Positions 32,929 through 45,600 of a stretch of 64,000 nt of DNA are shown piece by piece; position 1 is the first letter of the stretch; each line of letters opens with the position of its first letter. The stretch covers positions 95,811,777 through 95,875,776 of the forward strand of contig NC_083338.1 of assembly GCF_019175385.1 (NCBI RefSeq), given 5' to 3'. The notes under the pieces were generated by a model. The model was given only the letters and a program-made list of their open reading frames with translations. It was not told the DNA's origin and did not search any database. The translations under genes and the position numbers were made by a program. Origin of the DNA: Lycium barbarum (Eukaryota > Streptophyta > Magnoliopsida > Solanales > Solanaceae).

Positions 32929-33919
32929 TTTTTTTAAACTAAATATGCCCGGATGGGCCTTTTATTTATTTAGAGAAAAGTAAATAGGTCCAACAAAGGA
33001 AATAAAAGCAAATGACCGGCCCAAAATTGGGACCAGCCTAAATAAATTACATTTGACCCCATTTCCAAATTGGGACTATCTGTGTATTGTTGCCCTATTT
33101 CCACGGTCTTTTATCTGAAGATTCCGCCGCTGTTCTCTGAAAATATTGGGGTAAAGATGCCCCCATCCTCTTCCTTCTCTTCGTAGCTGCTCATCTGGTA
33201 ATTATGCCTTGTCGAATTCGTCCCATTTGTTCTTTTGTTGTGAGTTGTTCCTTTAAATGCATGTTGTTTGAATTCAAATTCTTGTAAACCACTTCTTTCT
33301 CTATTGAATTGTATGTACTGCTGTGTTGTTGATTTTCTCTGCACTTGAGGTTGGCCGGTGTTATTGTGGTCGTGTTCCTCACCACCAGCTGGCTCTGAGC
33401 TTCTTTCTCCTGTAAGTGACTCTGTAAGCTCCATATTTTCCACCTTTGATGTGTCTTGAAATTCTGTAATTGTTGTATATCTCCTTCTATCCATGACTTA
33501 TATTCATGTAGATTTAATTTTGGCCCACTTGAATGAGTATCATAAGATACTAATACCACAAATAAGGCATCAATCAAATCCATTTGGTATAAGTCATGAA
33601 TAAGAATTTGACTTTCTGTTCTTCTCCTGTGCTGCCACTGTTTTAACTGTATGAAACTTGTTTCAGCTTGTGTGTGTGATTTGTGTTGTGTGTTGTGAAA
33701 TCTCTGGGAATATTGCTGTGACTTGTGACTGTCCTGACAATATATGTTATATGTCTCTTCAAATTTGTGTCTTCTGTTTGATATGAACCTGCAAAATAAA
33801 ACACACTTTGTTAGTAAAAAACACCATGTTCTCCTCCCAAAGGATTTGAACATGGTGTTAAAATCTTTCTGCTGCTCCTTTTCTAGATCCAAATCACCAT
33901 TTATCTGCATCTGTTCCCC

Positions 33920-35208
33920 CTATCTCTGTATCTTCACTCTCACATATGGAATCTGAGTTTTGTCACTGTTGAGGATCTTTCTACATGTTGAACTTAGGTC
34001 CTGGAAACCATGACATTCAACATTAGCTTCATCTAGTGCTTGATTAGCTATAGCATCTGCCAGCTTGTTTCCTTCTCTCAAGATATGACTAAATAGAATA
34101 GTCCTATTAACTTTTAGCTCCAAAATCTCCTCTATCCAACTTGCTATCCCCCAAGGAGGTTTCCACCCTTCCTGTAGAATCTTGTACACTATTTCACAAT
34201 CAGTTTGGACTATAAAATTGTCCAGATTCTCATTTTTGCAATATCTCATGGCCTGCAGAATTGCCATAACCTCCGCATCAATATTAGTAGTTATTCCAAT
34301 CTCTGTAGCATAAGCATATCTCAGATCATCTTCATTATTCCTCAAACAAAATCCATATGCAATCCTACCAGGGTTCCCCCTTGAGGCCCCATCTGTATTA
34401 CATAAAAACCACCCTGTTGGAGGAAATTCCCACCTCACTTTTGTAATTTTCAGTCTTCCACACCCTACCTCTAGCATCTGAATCAAGTCTGGCCATTTGT
34501 GAGGTAGTTGACTGATAGAAGGATTCCTTGTCATTACTAGTCTCTGTATAGTGACATAGACTAAATAAATGACTTTTCCAGTTGATCTTTCCCTCCATGT
34601 TTTATTGTGTTCCTCCTTTTCCATAGATCCCACAAAATGATAGCTGGAACAGCTTGATAAATAAGCTTCCCTCTTCCTTTAACTGATGCAGTCCACCATT
34701 TCATAATTCTCTGCTGTAAAGTTAATCCTTCTATAGACAATCCTGCAAATGAAGAGAAGTAGGACCAAGTCCTATTAGCAGTGTAAGAGTTAGCAAACAC
34801 ATGTTGTATTGTTTCCTCCTCGGGGCTGGAACAACACCAACATCTGGATGCTATGTTATAATGCATTCTCTTCAAAACATCATCCAGAGGAATTTTATAT
34901 TTCCAGCATCTCCACAAAAATAATGATATCTTGAAAGGCAAACCTTTAATCCATATATTCCTGTACATCTCAATAGGTTGTCCTCTCAATCTGATATATT
35001 CCCAAGCTGATTTGACTGTAAACTCACCTTTAGTGTCTAAAATCCACCATGCTCTGTCCATTTCTTTGTCCATCCTTGGGGGTCTGATGGTATCAACTAT
35101 ATGTTGAACTATGTCCCGAGGGAGTAAACTATCCAGCTTTGTCATGTTCCAATTCCCATTCTCCACTACATCTGATACATTTTGAATGCTTTCATCAAAA
35201 CCTTCCAC
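33920..35208 (-). pseudogene. L1 ORF2 C-terminus: zf-RVT and RNase H
   Basis: From 35208 a zinc-binding RVT module reads FTVKSAWEYI, LPFKISLFLWRCW, CWCCSSPEEETIQHVF. After a small shift near 34600 comes an RNase H of the plant RVT_3 type: CNTDGASRGNPG, IDAEVMAILQAM, VQTDCEIVYKIL and HILREGNKLADAIANQA. The four acidic catalytic positions (D, E, D, D) are all present. This domain is known in many plant L1 elements and was probably acquired by their ancestor. The final stop is at 33920. Confidence 0.88.
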
Positions 35209-35225
35209 AATGAAATATAATGCAC

Positions 35226-37014
35226 CTATTCTTGCCAGTTATCAAACCAAAACTGTGAATTCCCCATACCAAGCTGCCACCAGATCTGGTGTTCTATTAA
35301 TTCTCTGGCTTGGATCATGTTTTTCCAAGTCTGAGACCCTTTTTTCCACTGAATAGATACAGGATTTTCTTTTCTACAATACTTGTTAGCCATGAAAGCA
35401 CTCCATAAAGAAGGCTTAGTCCTGAAGTTCCACCACAACTTACAAAACAAGGCAATAGAAACACCATGTAGTGATCTGAAACCCATCCCTCCTTCCATTA
35501 TAGGTAGACACAAAAGGTTCCAAGAAGCCCAATGTCTGCTTTTACCCTCTATTGTGTTACTCCATAAAAACTGTGCAAACATTTTATGCATTTGCCCGAT
35601 AACACCTATAGGAGGGTTAACTGCAGATAATAGATGAATTGGCAAACTCTGCAAGACATGTTTAATCAAAATAGACCTTCCTCCAAAGGACAAAAGTTTC
35701 ACTTTCCAGCTTTGTAGCCTATTCATAATCTTCATAAGAATCTGAGTGAAAAAATCCTTTCTTCTCCTACTATAATAAATAGGACATCCTAGATAGATGA
35801 AAGGGAAATCCTTCCTCACAGTACCTGTGACAATTTCAACAGTAATTCTCACATCCCCAGGCACATTTTTATGCATGTATACAACACTTTTATCCCTGTT
35901 AATCTTCTGTCCTGATGTGTTCTCATATTTCTTCAATACTTCCATGATAAGATGCAAAGAGAACACATCTGCTGATGAAAAAATTATCATATCATCAGCA
36001 TATGATAAATGATTCACCTTAGGGCTCCACTTAGGCATTCCATAGCCTTTAAATTGAGGGATTAAGCTTAAGGCATTGAGATTCCTTGATAGAACTTCTG
36101 CAGTCAGAATAAATAAAGTAAGAGATAGAGGGTCTCCTTGCTTAACTCCCCTAGAAGACTGAAAGAAACGACATTGTTGTCCATTGACCACTACTGAATA
36201 CCAGTTGCTACTGATCAGTCTGAAAATCATGTCTATCACCAACTCTGAAAAAACCAATCTTTCTTAGAACCTTCATTAGAAAATTCCATGAAACCCGATC
36301 ATAAGCCTTTGCCATATCCAGTTTCATGACAACATTAGCAGATTTAGTTCTAAGCCTGATGTATGATACAATCTCTTGAGTAAGGAGAACATTCTCCACT
36401 ATGCTTCTTCATTTTACAAAACCAGCCTGATTAAGAGAAACTATATCAGTCAAACTCCCTATCAATCTTTCATGAATTAGCCTTGAAAAAATTTTGTTAC
36501 TAAAGTTACTCAAACTAATTGGTCTCATATCTGAAAAATTATTGACCAGATCTTTTTTAGGTAATAAGACCAAGTTAGTATGAGTAATGAATCTAGGTAA
36601 CTCAGCTCCACAAAAGAATGCTATGACCATGTTGCAGATGTCTTCTTTGATAATCTCCCAGCAAGACTGATAAAAAATCCCAGTGAAACCATCTGGTCCT
36701 GAAGCACTTTCCCCATTAAGGCTAAAAACCACACTTTTAACTTCCTCTTCTGATGGGATCTCTCCCAAACAAGTATTTTGGTTTCCATAAATCATCTGAG
36801 GAACATGATCCAATATTTCAAAATCTGTTGGAGCTACATCCTTTGTGAATTGTGCTGAGAAAATTCTGATTGCCTCCTGAGAAATCTCCTCTTGATTTTC
36901 CAGCCAATTTCCCTCTTGATTCTGGATTCTTTTTAACTGTAACCTCTTCCTCCTACCTTTAACATATGCATGAAAAAAGGTAGTATTTCTATCTCCATCC
37001 TTAAACCAATTCAT
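35226..37014 (-). pseudogene. L1 ORF2 reverse transcriptase
   Basis: First part (37014-36409): NWFKDGDRNTTFFHAYVKGR, GPDGFTGIFYQ, THTNLVLLPKK, FSDMRPISLSNFSNKIFSR and LNQAGFVK. Then TGA stands where the family has glycine (GGA>TGA), followed by ENVLLTQEIVSYI and MKLDMAKAYDRVSW. A one-base shift near 36245 leads into RGVKQGDPLSLTLFI and the catalytic box SYADDMIIF at about 35995-36020. IYLGCPIY and WSKV-like thumb motifs follow. One stop and one frameshift are the main defects. Confidence 0.92.
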
Positions 37015-37029
37015 CCCTGCCTTCTGCTT

Positions 37030-38205
37030 CTAAAATTCTTCTTCTAAATGAAGATATCTGTTAAGATCACCCTGAACCTTATGAACCATTTCCCTATTAG
37101 TAGGGGTAGGTTGTACTTCAAACTGAATCTCATGCACCTTAATCACCTCTTCTAAAGTCTCAATCTCCTGGAAAATGTTCCCAAAGGTAACCTTGCTCCA
37201 ATTTGCCAATGCATTTTTCACCTTCTTTAACTTGTGATGAAACAAATTGAATGGGTTTGCCATGAAGTCAGCCTGCCAATGTTGTCTTACAGTGTCAACA
37301 AAGGTTTCATGTTTTGCCCAGAAGTTAAGAAATTTGAAAGATCTTTTGAAACTTTCAACTTCTCCATTATAAGTGATTAGTAAAGGGGCATGGTCTGATC
37401 CTGATCTGATCAGATGAGTCACTTCCAGTCCAGTATACTTATTTTGCAGAGCTTGGTTACCCAAGCATCTATCCAACCTTTTAAAAATACAGTCATTTCC
37501 ACTTTGCCCATTCCACCAAGTATATTTGCCTCCTTTAAAGCCCAAGTCAACTACAGAACAGTTATGAATACAAGCATTGAAATCATGTACTTCATTCACA
37601 GTTACTGGTAATCCACCATACTTTTCCTCTTCAGAAGTTATGACATTAAAGTCCCCACCAATCAACCATGGCCTTTGATTTGTTATAGCCTGATTTTCCA
37701 AAGCCTCTCATAAATCCATTCTCTCTGATTGATTGCATTTTGCATACACTGTTGAAATCAACATCTCCTCTATCTGTCCATGCACCTTTAATTTTAGTGT
37801 TAGTAGTTGGGGATGATCAACCACAGTTGTTACTTCAAACATCTCATCTACAAAGGCCTAAATCTTATTTGTACAATTCACAAAAGCATGTTGCAATCCA
37901 ATTCTTCTTATGTACTCCTCTATTCTCTGAGCCTCTTGAAAAGGCTCTAGTAAACCAATAAAACCAAATTGATATTTTTGATGCAGCTTGATAAGCCTTG
38001 TATAAGATTCCATTGTATTCACAGACCTGATATTCCAAATTATAGCATTCATAAGGTTTCTGCATAGTTCTTCTAGTTTGAACACCACCAGTTGATAGTA
38101 AATTCTGCTTTTTCTTACCTCTCCCCATTGCTTTATCAATCTGCTTAGGAGAAAGGTCTCCAGCTCTGGCCACTGCTTGCATGTTTTGCTCAATTGAATA
38201 TTCAT
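37030..38205 (-). pseudogene. L1 ORF2 AP-type endonuclease
   Basis: The start lies within MNAIIWNIRSVNT (about 38050), then GLLEPFQ, the GGDFNVI catalytic motif (near 37660), RLDRCLGN and SDHAPL (near 37400). These are the usual landmarks of the LINE endonuclease that nicks target DNA. A TAA near 37860 and a TGA near 37708 interrupt it. It overlaps the end of ORF1 in another frame. Confidence 0.88.
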
Positions 38206-39915
38206 CTAAATCCTGTTCCCCTATCAATCCTGATTTTATTTGATCATGCTGAGTGTTTATGACCTGCAATGCTGTGCCTATTTCCGTGTCATCCCTTGCA
38301 TTATTTGAACTGTGACTTGGCATGTTTGGACTTGCCATTTTTGGAGTGGTATTCCCATTTAGTATGCTGGTTTCTGCTGCTTGTATAGGGGTATTATCGA
38401 TCTGCACTTTATTCCCTATGTTTTTTGCTGAATATTGACTCTTTGTTGATGAATGTATTGGGTTGACTTGTATTTTATTCCCGTCTGAAAACTGATTCTC
38501 CATTGTCTCCTCACTGTTTGAAATATTCTTAATCACTTTCTCTACTGTGTGCTTTTGTTTGGGTGTACTACAAGTTGTACTGACTTCTTCTGCTTCCTCC
38601 AATATCTGAGTCTTTGTGTTGCTTCCACTTGGTGAATGTGCTGACTGATCATGCTTATGTGATTTTATACCTTGCTCTACACAGCCTTCAGTTTGTTGAA
38701 TCTCTAATTGATCTTCATTATTTTTTGTGACAGGTTCCTCATCTTGCACTCCTTCCTCTTCATTTGTCAACAACTCAAAAGCATTTTGAGTTTGTATCAT
38801 ATTATTAGCTTCTTGTGAGTCTTCCTGTTCCTTTATTTCTCCTAACATGACACCACTGGAATCCTTAATGTATTTGTTCTTTCTCCTCTGCATCCATTCT
38901 TGCTTTGCCTGATTGTAACTTCTTGCTTTCCCCCCATAATTATTTATGTTTTTCTCTGGGAAATTCTCCTCTGTATTATCTTCCTTTTTGTTGTCTTGTC
39001 TCCATGACTCCCTGTATTGCTTTTCTAATTCTGGATGCAAAGCCCTGCACTCTATCTCAGAGTGACCTTGTAATTTACAATGCTTGCAATATTTAGGAAG
39101 AAAATCATATTTAATTGGAACCCATTTTTCCATAATCTTCCCTATATCTTCATCCCTTTCTGCAATGTGTATCCTATATGGATGTGCTTTCATTAAATCA
39201 ATTTCCACTTTTACTTTTGCACAACTTGGCCTCGTCTTATTAGTAGTAGCAAGATCAACTACTAATGGTTTTCCAACTGCAGATGCTAAGGAGAAAACCG
39301 CCTCTCGCGCAAAGAAATTTGGTGGCAGTTCCGGGAAACTTATCCAGGCCAGAGCAACAGAAGTTTCTTCATTTGGTTTGAACCATGGGTTCCAAATCAT
39401 CGGTCTCATTTGACAATATCTATTATTCATTGAAATGTAATAAGCAGGGGTAGAAAGTATTTTGATGTAATCTTCCAATAATGAAAATCTCATCAAAATG
39501 TGTCTATCTTCAGTAAGGCCACTTTCACACTTACCTTTAATTCCACATTGTTCAGGAATAACAGTTCTAAGGGACCTTATGCTAATGATGTCATATGAAA
39601 ATTTCCCAGTACTGCATATTGCAAAATTTCTTTCATAATCAGATGTTTTATTTCTCTTGAATTCCATTCCAAATACGGTTTTCCATCAATGTATGTAACT
39701 GGTTTTATAGGAATTGTTGGTAGGGGTGTAGTTGCTCCTAGATTTGGTTGCAATAAATTGGCATATGAAGTAGGTAGATTTGCAGGGTTTAAATTGTCGG
39801 TAAATGTTGTATTAGGGTTTGAATTGGTAGGCAAATTGGAAGTACTTGGATTATTTGGATCTATGGTGGGTGGAGCAACCCCAAGTGGAGGCTGTCCACC
39901 GGCTATGGTGGCCAT
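37865..39915 (-). pseudogene. L1 ORF1: DUF4283 and CCHC knuckle RNA-binding protein
   Basis: Begins MATIAGGQPPLGVAPP at 39915 with a proline/asparagine-rich leader and PYLEWNSREIK. It changes frame near 39600-39660 into a 600-codon frame. There the DUF4283-type fold reads HILMRFSLLEDYIKIL, RPMIWNPWFKP and VALAWISFPELPPNFF. The zinc knuckle CKHCKLQGHSEIEC is intact, at about 39040-39085. A long charged, serine/threonine-rich tail follows to 37865. Its last part overlaps the endonuclease in another frame. Apart from the early frameshift it is well preserved. Confidence 0.88.
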
Positions 39916-40246
39916 GGTGGGTGGCGGCTAGTATGAGATTTAGGTCAATAGGTCAGAGTTGATGAGAGAGAAGAGAGCTTGTTTGTATTTTGTAGTTGAT
40001 AATTCTCTTAAGGTAGAAGGTTAGTACTTAGTTAAGTGTGGACCTTACTTACCCTCTCATTTTATAGTCATAGTATTATTCTTGTAGTTTCTTATCCATA
40101 AATTTCTGCTATTTGTGCTATTTGTTGCTTCTGTATTTCAACTATCATATTGATTCATGGCAGTTACGGCTCCTTTTTAGATGATGTTATCATGCTTTTT
40201 TTAGTATCTTGCCATTGCCTGTTTACACTAGTTCGATTTGCTTGTC

Positions 40247-40370
40247 CTTGTGCCGAGGGTATACCGGAAACAACCTTTCTACCTCCCAAGGTAGGTGTAA
40301 GCTCTGTGTACACTCTACCCACTTCAAAACCCACTTTGTGGGTTTTCACTTGGTATGTTGTTGTTGTTGT
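40247..40370 (+). mobile_element. RTE 3' end block with (TTG)n tail
   Basis: Reads gccgagggtataccgg, cctcccaaggtagg, ctctacccac and ttggtatg(ttg)n. The same block occurs on the minus strand at 15251-15340 and 45831-45946. SINEs and RTE LINEs of Solanaceae share this 3' end. Here it belongs to the RTE because the 18-bp duplication encloses both. Confidence 0.85.
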
Positions 40371-40499
40371 ATTTCTTCTTCTCTATTTCTTTGATTGTGT
40401 GTGATTTTGTGCTAATAGACCCGTGATTTTCCGCAACAATTTATATCGAAATTGTGGTTTCACTTTTCTGCACATAATATTGGGTTAGGATGTATTCAT

Positions 40500-40790
40500 C
40501 AACTTCAACGAAGTACAAAGTGGAGAACTTAGATGGGTGTCTAGTTTCAGTTTATGAAAGACTATAATGAGATCATCCCTAGCGTTACGAGGAAGGTGGA
40601 AGGCGGCAATTAAGGAGAACTTTCCTGAAGAGATGAAAGAATCAGAAAAGGCAGACACAAAAAAGATGGCTTTGAGTGTGATTTTCATGAGCGTTACAGA
40701 TAGTGTTCTTCGTGAGATTGCTGCAGAAACTTTTACAGCAAAGACATGGAAGAAGATGAATATCTTTATTGTAGGAAATCACTGACAAAT
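40500..40790 (+). pseudogene. Copia gag-like fragment
   Basis: The frame from 40567 reads RGRWKAAIKENFPEEMKESE, MALSVIFMSVTDSVLREIAA and TAKTWKKMN. It resembles the N-terminal half of copia gag, where a short helix with VLRE(I/V)..E.TA...W.KL is usual. It ends after 72 codons, and no LTR or pol was found nearby. It is an isolated relic. Confidence 0.45.
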
Positions 40791-41609
40791 TATTTTTACC
40801 TACAAAAAAGGTTATAAATTTTTTGTATGAACAACGGTACACCAAGCTAAACTCACATTATAGTTGATTGTTCACTTTCCACAGTTAGTCTTCCAGATTG
40901 TTCTCTTTCTTCTTCGTATTGGTCATATCTCAGAACTCAAGAATCATATCCATCAATGGAGGTTGGAGAATAGATCAAGGTTCATATTCAATTCTCGACA
41001 AGTCTATAAACATAACTGGAGAAACTTTATTCAGCAGATGGATAAGATGGCAAATTTTGTTAGAACCCGCCAATGCTATTTTACGGGAAATGTGTTTTAA
41101 TCGATTCACAAGTAGCAAGTAAAAAAAAAAAAAAAATTGTTTCGCGATACAAAAAAGTAATTACTACTATTGCTTACTTACTTTTTCCCATAGTTTGTCA
41201 CAACTTTTTCCTACTAGCGCAAATTGTGTGTTCGATGAATATATGTGGCTTTTACGACTTTATGCGAAACTACTCGAAAGGGATAGTTTACATAATTACA
41301 TATTTTTTTTTTTGTTGATGTTGAGCTGCTGATTGAGTAGATGTGATCGAAATATATAATGCCTTAATTGGTGATGGAGAAGGTGATAGTAGTGGCGGTT
41401 GCTTTGGTGGTGGTTGAGAAGCTAATAGGGGTGGAGCTAGTGGTTGCCTTTGTGACTAGTCAGGTGGTGATGGCTTACATAGGGATGGTGGTGGTGGAGA
41501 GATAATTTTGCGGGGAGGGGGGATTTCGAGAAGATGACAAGGGAGGAGGAACGGGAGTTTACATGTTATTATAATTTGTAAATTATAATTCATAGAGATG
41601 ATGCGTTAA
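40791..41609. other. Intergenic DNA, nothing firm
   Basis: AT-rich, with a poly-A run near 41122. From about 41370 to 41520 there is a GGTGGTGG-rich low-complexity stretch that would encode glycine-rich peptides, but no open frame supports a gene. Confidence 0.55.
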
Positions 41610-42860
41610 AACTGACCTCAACTTTCATTTTCACACTTAATTAAGTCTAGTATTTATTGAACTCTTCAATTCTAATAAATACGTACCTGTTGAACACCTC
41701 ACATAATAAGTTTAAATAAATTCAGGCGTGTGAATTGCTGCACGGTGACATGAAAAATTGACGAATCAAAAGAAGCTACATGTCTTTTAAATATTTTTAA
41801 AAAACCTTTGTAAAAAATACAAATGAAAATGATTATACAAGTAAAGAATTTTTCTTCCATGGCCTCCAACTTTTGTCGTAGTTGATCGTCCCTCTGTCGT
41901 ATCCTTTCAATCTCCTCCGCCCCACTGACTATTTTAAAATGCCCTCCCCTGAGTCATTGTCTCCCAGACCCCCGCCTGCTTCCTAGGGCCTTTCGCTATT
42001 TCTTTCTCCGACCTCCCACCCCTGTAATTGGCATGGCTTCTCCTTTCACTTAATGTTCCAGTGCAAGCCATGTCAACAATCAGAACGATTATCAAAGCCT
42101 AAATACTTTTAATAGGTATTTCTCTTGTGATAACCCTTGTCACCTCGTTTTCGCTTAACCACCACCGTCTCTGTTGCTTCAAGAGACCTACTCTATCTTC
42201 AGCCTCGCTGCCTCTATCTCCTCCCGGCCTTAGCTTAATAAGAGACCACCGTCTCCAATAAAACTGTATTCTAATAGAAGTGAATAAAATATGGTATAGA
42301 TGACCTCCAATTGATGCAACAATTGCGAACTGATCGGAGTTCTTTTAATTGAGTATTTGCTTTCATGTATCCTAATAAATCGTTCTTTTTCCATTCACAA
42401 CCTAAACATCTTCTAAATCTAGCCTAAGGCTTAGATTGTACTTTTCTGCTGTGTTTCTGGTTTTATTCTAGATTATTCTGAAGCTAATTTTTGCTAGCTT
42501 GATGTTGAAGAATCTCTTTTGGATATATAACTCTGGTTTGTGGGATTATATTGGATGAGGGAGTGATGAATATTATGGTTATTTTTGTGTAGTCTGTCGA
42601 AAAGATGGTTTTCGAGTAGTCTGTCCAAACGATCGTGGGGAGGTAGTGACGACAGAGAGGAGACGAAGGAGAATGAAAGAAAACATATATTTAAGTATTC
42701 ATGTGCTTAACTTTGGGTGAAAGTCATTCATTATGTCACATCAGCATGAGGTGTTTAATAGACACTTTTGTTAGGGCTGGAGTGTTCAATAGGTACTGAT
42801 TATAGTAGAGGTATCATTATGAAAATCGAAGCCAACTTGAAGGAGTTGTAGTAGTGTTTA
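41610..42860. mobile_element. Possible old element with diverged long inverted ends
   Basis: The left segment (about 41610-41720) and the reversed right segment (about 42730-42860) share tattgaac, ctattaaacacctca / ctgttgaacacctca and flanking similarity. No target duplication was recognised and the interior has no gene. The call is tentative. Confidence 0.3.
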
Positions 42861-43344
42861 TAAGAGTTTTCATACTCCCTCGTTCATGTTTACTTATCCT
42901 GTATTGATTTGGCACACTCTTTAAGAAGTCGTAAATAGAATTACAATTTTACTATGTCATCTCTAATTATTATTAAGTCATCTAATAATAGAAATCAATC
43001 GAACATATTTTAAAAGTTGTGAAGTCACTAATAATTTCTTGAAATTTCCAACTCAATAATTAATAACAAGAATAAAATAGAAATAAAGTGATAATTTATC
43101 TCTTAATTTCCTAAATTGGATAAATAAAAATAGCAATTATTTTTAATATACAGAACAAATAAAGGAAGCGTTAACAAAAGAACCCGAAGGCACATTCTAA
43201 AGAAACCACGTTGCATGCAATAAGCGGCAACAAAACTAACAACCACAACATTGATGAGAAATTGCCTGAATCGAAAATTTTGGTGGCAATGAATAAGCTT
43301 TTGCTTTATAAGCGTGGACACGTGGTGCATAAATATACATCGGA
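42861..43344. other. Intergenic DNA with a Stowaway-like start
   Basis: At 42872 actccctcgttcatgttta resembles a Stowaway-type MITE end, but the other end was not found. No gene is supported. Confidence 0.4.
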
Positions 43345-43882
43345 TCTCTATAACGGCACCCACATATAACACCTCTCTATAACGGCATCCGCATATAACA
43401 ACACAAATTTTTTCGAAACCGATTTTTTATGTTATATTTTACTTCTCTATAACAGCATTTCACCTATAACAGCAACAACCAATTGTATAACAGTACGCTT
43501 TTTGTAAAATTACCCCTATATAACAACTATCTTCTTTTTTTAGTAATATAATAATTAACCATCTTTATAAAAATATAATATCTATAATTATCAATAATAA
43601 ATGTAGAGATTTTGACCAAATATTTGATCATTTAATACACTATTTATAACAAAAAAAATATCATATGAAGATATATATTTTCATCATTAAATGATTTTTC
43701 TTCGTTATATAAAGTGTGATTAAGCTTAGAATTTGACAACTAAAAATGAAAATTAGATTTTATGCATCTTTTTTGTCTATAACAGCGAAATATTATTTAA
43801 ATGTTAATGCTGTTATAGATGTATAACAGTCATTCTCTATACAGCTGAAAAATTTCGGACCCAACAATGCTGTTATAGAGAA
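43345..43882. mobile_element. MITE with ctataacagc-type repeats
   Basis: The left end tctctataacggca and right end tgctgttatagaga are inverted. The motif ctataac(a/g)gca recurs at least eight times, in both orientations, mostly near the ends. The exact borders and target duplication are uncertain. Confidence 0.55.
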
Positions 43883-44161
43883 ATTTGATTGTTGTTGCCA
43901 TTAGTAACGGTTTCCAATAAAATTACATACCTATTTGGCCTATTGACCAACATTCAAGGTGAAGCATATGTTGCGTGTTTGTTTGAGTAATACTAATGAA
44001 CAAATGCGTATTTAGCATATAACCACTTTTAACTGAATTCAACATATTCAATTATAACTTGAGATTGATTCTATAAATTCTTACTGATTATATATTTTTT
44101 CATGTAACCTCAACTCATATAATCATCATATCAAATAAAAATAAAAATGACTAACAAATTA

Positions 44162-44235
<74 letters not shown>

Positions 44236-44379
44236 GTTCTCAATATTTTTATTGGCATGTAAAAATTAATGATAAGGTCAAATTACTTTTCGAAAATTAA
44301 AGCAATTGCTCAAAATTAATGTCCAAATAAGACTAAAACCTTCTCCTAACTAGTTGATATCATATATATAGAGAGATTG
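43883..44379. other. Intergenic DNA with an (AAT)n run
   Basis: Contains the trinucleotide run at 44162-44233. Nothing else recognised. Confidence 0.6.
44162..44233. repeat. (AAT)n microsatellite, about 23 units
   Basis: An uninterrupted trinucleotide run. Confidence 0.97.
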
Positions 44380-45600
44380 TTTCTTTCGTTGTGCCTATTT
44401 TTAGCTAAGTTTGAATTAATTATATGAAATTGTAGGCTCGTCAAGACAATTTCCCTCCATGTGATTTTAGGTATACCTTATCTCTTTTATTTAACATCTT
44501 CACTAACTATAGTTTCACACCTACGTATGGGTGCATCTGTAGGTCGAAGAAGGGCATTACAAAACCATCTCAAGTGACCTCTTTCATTTTATCATCAGTG
44601 CATGGTATTTGCACCTTGCGAAGAATGTGGCCATTTTTTATTTTATTTATCTAATCTTATCTGACCGCACTTAATCTTAGCAGTTGCACCTTTGCAACAC
44701 TCAATTACTTGTGAATATGTTGGACTTTAAGACACCACATTCACTATCATATAATATTGTCAGCCCCATAATTGTTCTATAAAATTTATATTTCACTTAT
44801 ATGCATCCTTCTATCACATATATAGCATCTCCATAGCATTTCTTCATTTCAACCATCTTGTTTTAATTCTATGATTAACGTTTTGATCTATCATTCCATT
44901 CTCTTCAAACACGAGTCTAGATATCTAAATTGTTTGCTTGTTTGCACTGCATGCAATGGTGTCTAGTTTCACCTAAACTTCACTCTTCTCATATTTGGCT
45001 AAACTATTGCAGTGCATGTATCCAATCTTACTTGAGTTACTTTTAATTATCCTAGAACCCTCACTCTATAGAGTACTTCTCCTTAGTTCATGTTTCTAAT
45101 TTACAGTTCCAATACTGGTTTCGTCAATTAACACAATATTGTGGACGAATACATACACCATAAAACCTCACATTGTATTGTGCCAGTTAGCTCATGCATA
45201 ATGAGGGTATATAAGTACGGGCCTTATGCCGATCGTAGACCACTATTACGAGAATTTCCTTAACTAGTATCTCTAACTATTGTTCCATACTAGTGACGAT
45301 TCATTTACATCTTTTAGTGCTATTTATATATTTAGTATGAATTTATTTCTTCTCACCACTACAATACCTTTTGTCATACTCTATCATATACTTTCTCCAG
45401 GTCATGAACATCATGTCTAAATCTTTATTCCTTCGCAATGAATTTCTATCAATCTTCTTAGAAAAAATATACTCTTCATTATAGATTTTCGGGACATAAA
45501 TCCAAACTTGTTCTCTTATACTCTTGTTGTATTCCTAAGTTTACATTTTATCACTCTTTTTCAGAATTTCATCATATGACTCATGAATTTAATACCAATA
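44380..45600 (-). pseudogene. Decayed RTE LINE reverse transcriptase
   Basis: On the minus strand, fragments keep the family order despite many stops. They run QVWIYVPKIYNEEYIF (for the QFGFMPGRST region) near 45500, NIVLIDETSIGTVN near 45130, EV*VKLDTIACSANKQFRYLDS near 44950 and MIDQNVNHRIKT near 44880. A last piece near 44540 matches the DAPVRRC end. They follow the same order as the better-preserved RTE at 31165-32928. The RT box reads FVHN instead of FADD. This is a much older copy. Its 3' end was not located exactly. Confidence 0.65.

Larger units (their letters stand above)
32929..40007 (-). mobile_element. L1-type LINE, about full length, inserted in the RTE
   Basis: Flanked by an exact 15-bp duplication ttaaggtagaaggtt (32914-32928 and 40008-40022). 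The minus-strand poly(A) appears as a T run at 32929-32935, directly inside the left repeat. ORF1 starts about 90 bases from the 5' end (39915), so the copy looks nearly complete at 7079 bp. Its ORFs hold DUF4283 and zinc knuckle, endonuclease, RT, zf-RVT and a plant-type RNase H. A few stops and frameshifts prevent activity. Confidence 0.95.
31165..40370 (+). mobile_element. RTE-type LINE, 5'-truncated, interrupted by an L1
   Basis: Flanked by an exact 18-bp duplication atttcttcttctctattt (31147-31164 and 40371-40388). The 3' end carries the Solanaceae-type block ending in (TTG)n. Coding remnants fill 31165-32928. The L1 insertion (32929-40007, plus its 15-bp duplication) separates them from the last 348 bases (40023-40370). 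Without the L1 it is 2112 bp. The long direct repeat and truncated 5' end are typical of target-primed reverse transcription. Confidence 0.95.
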
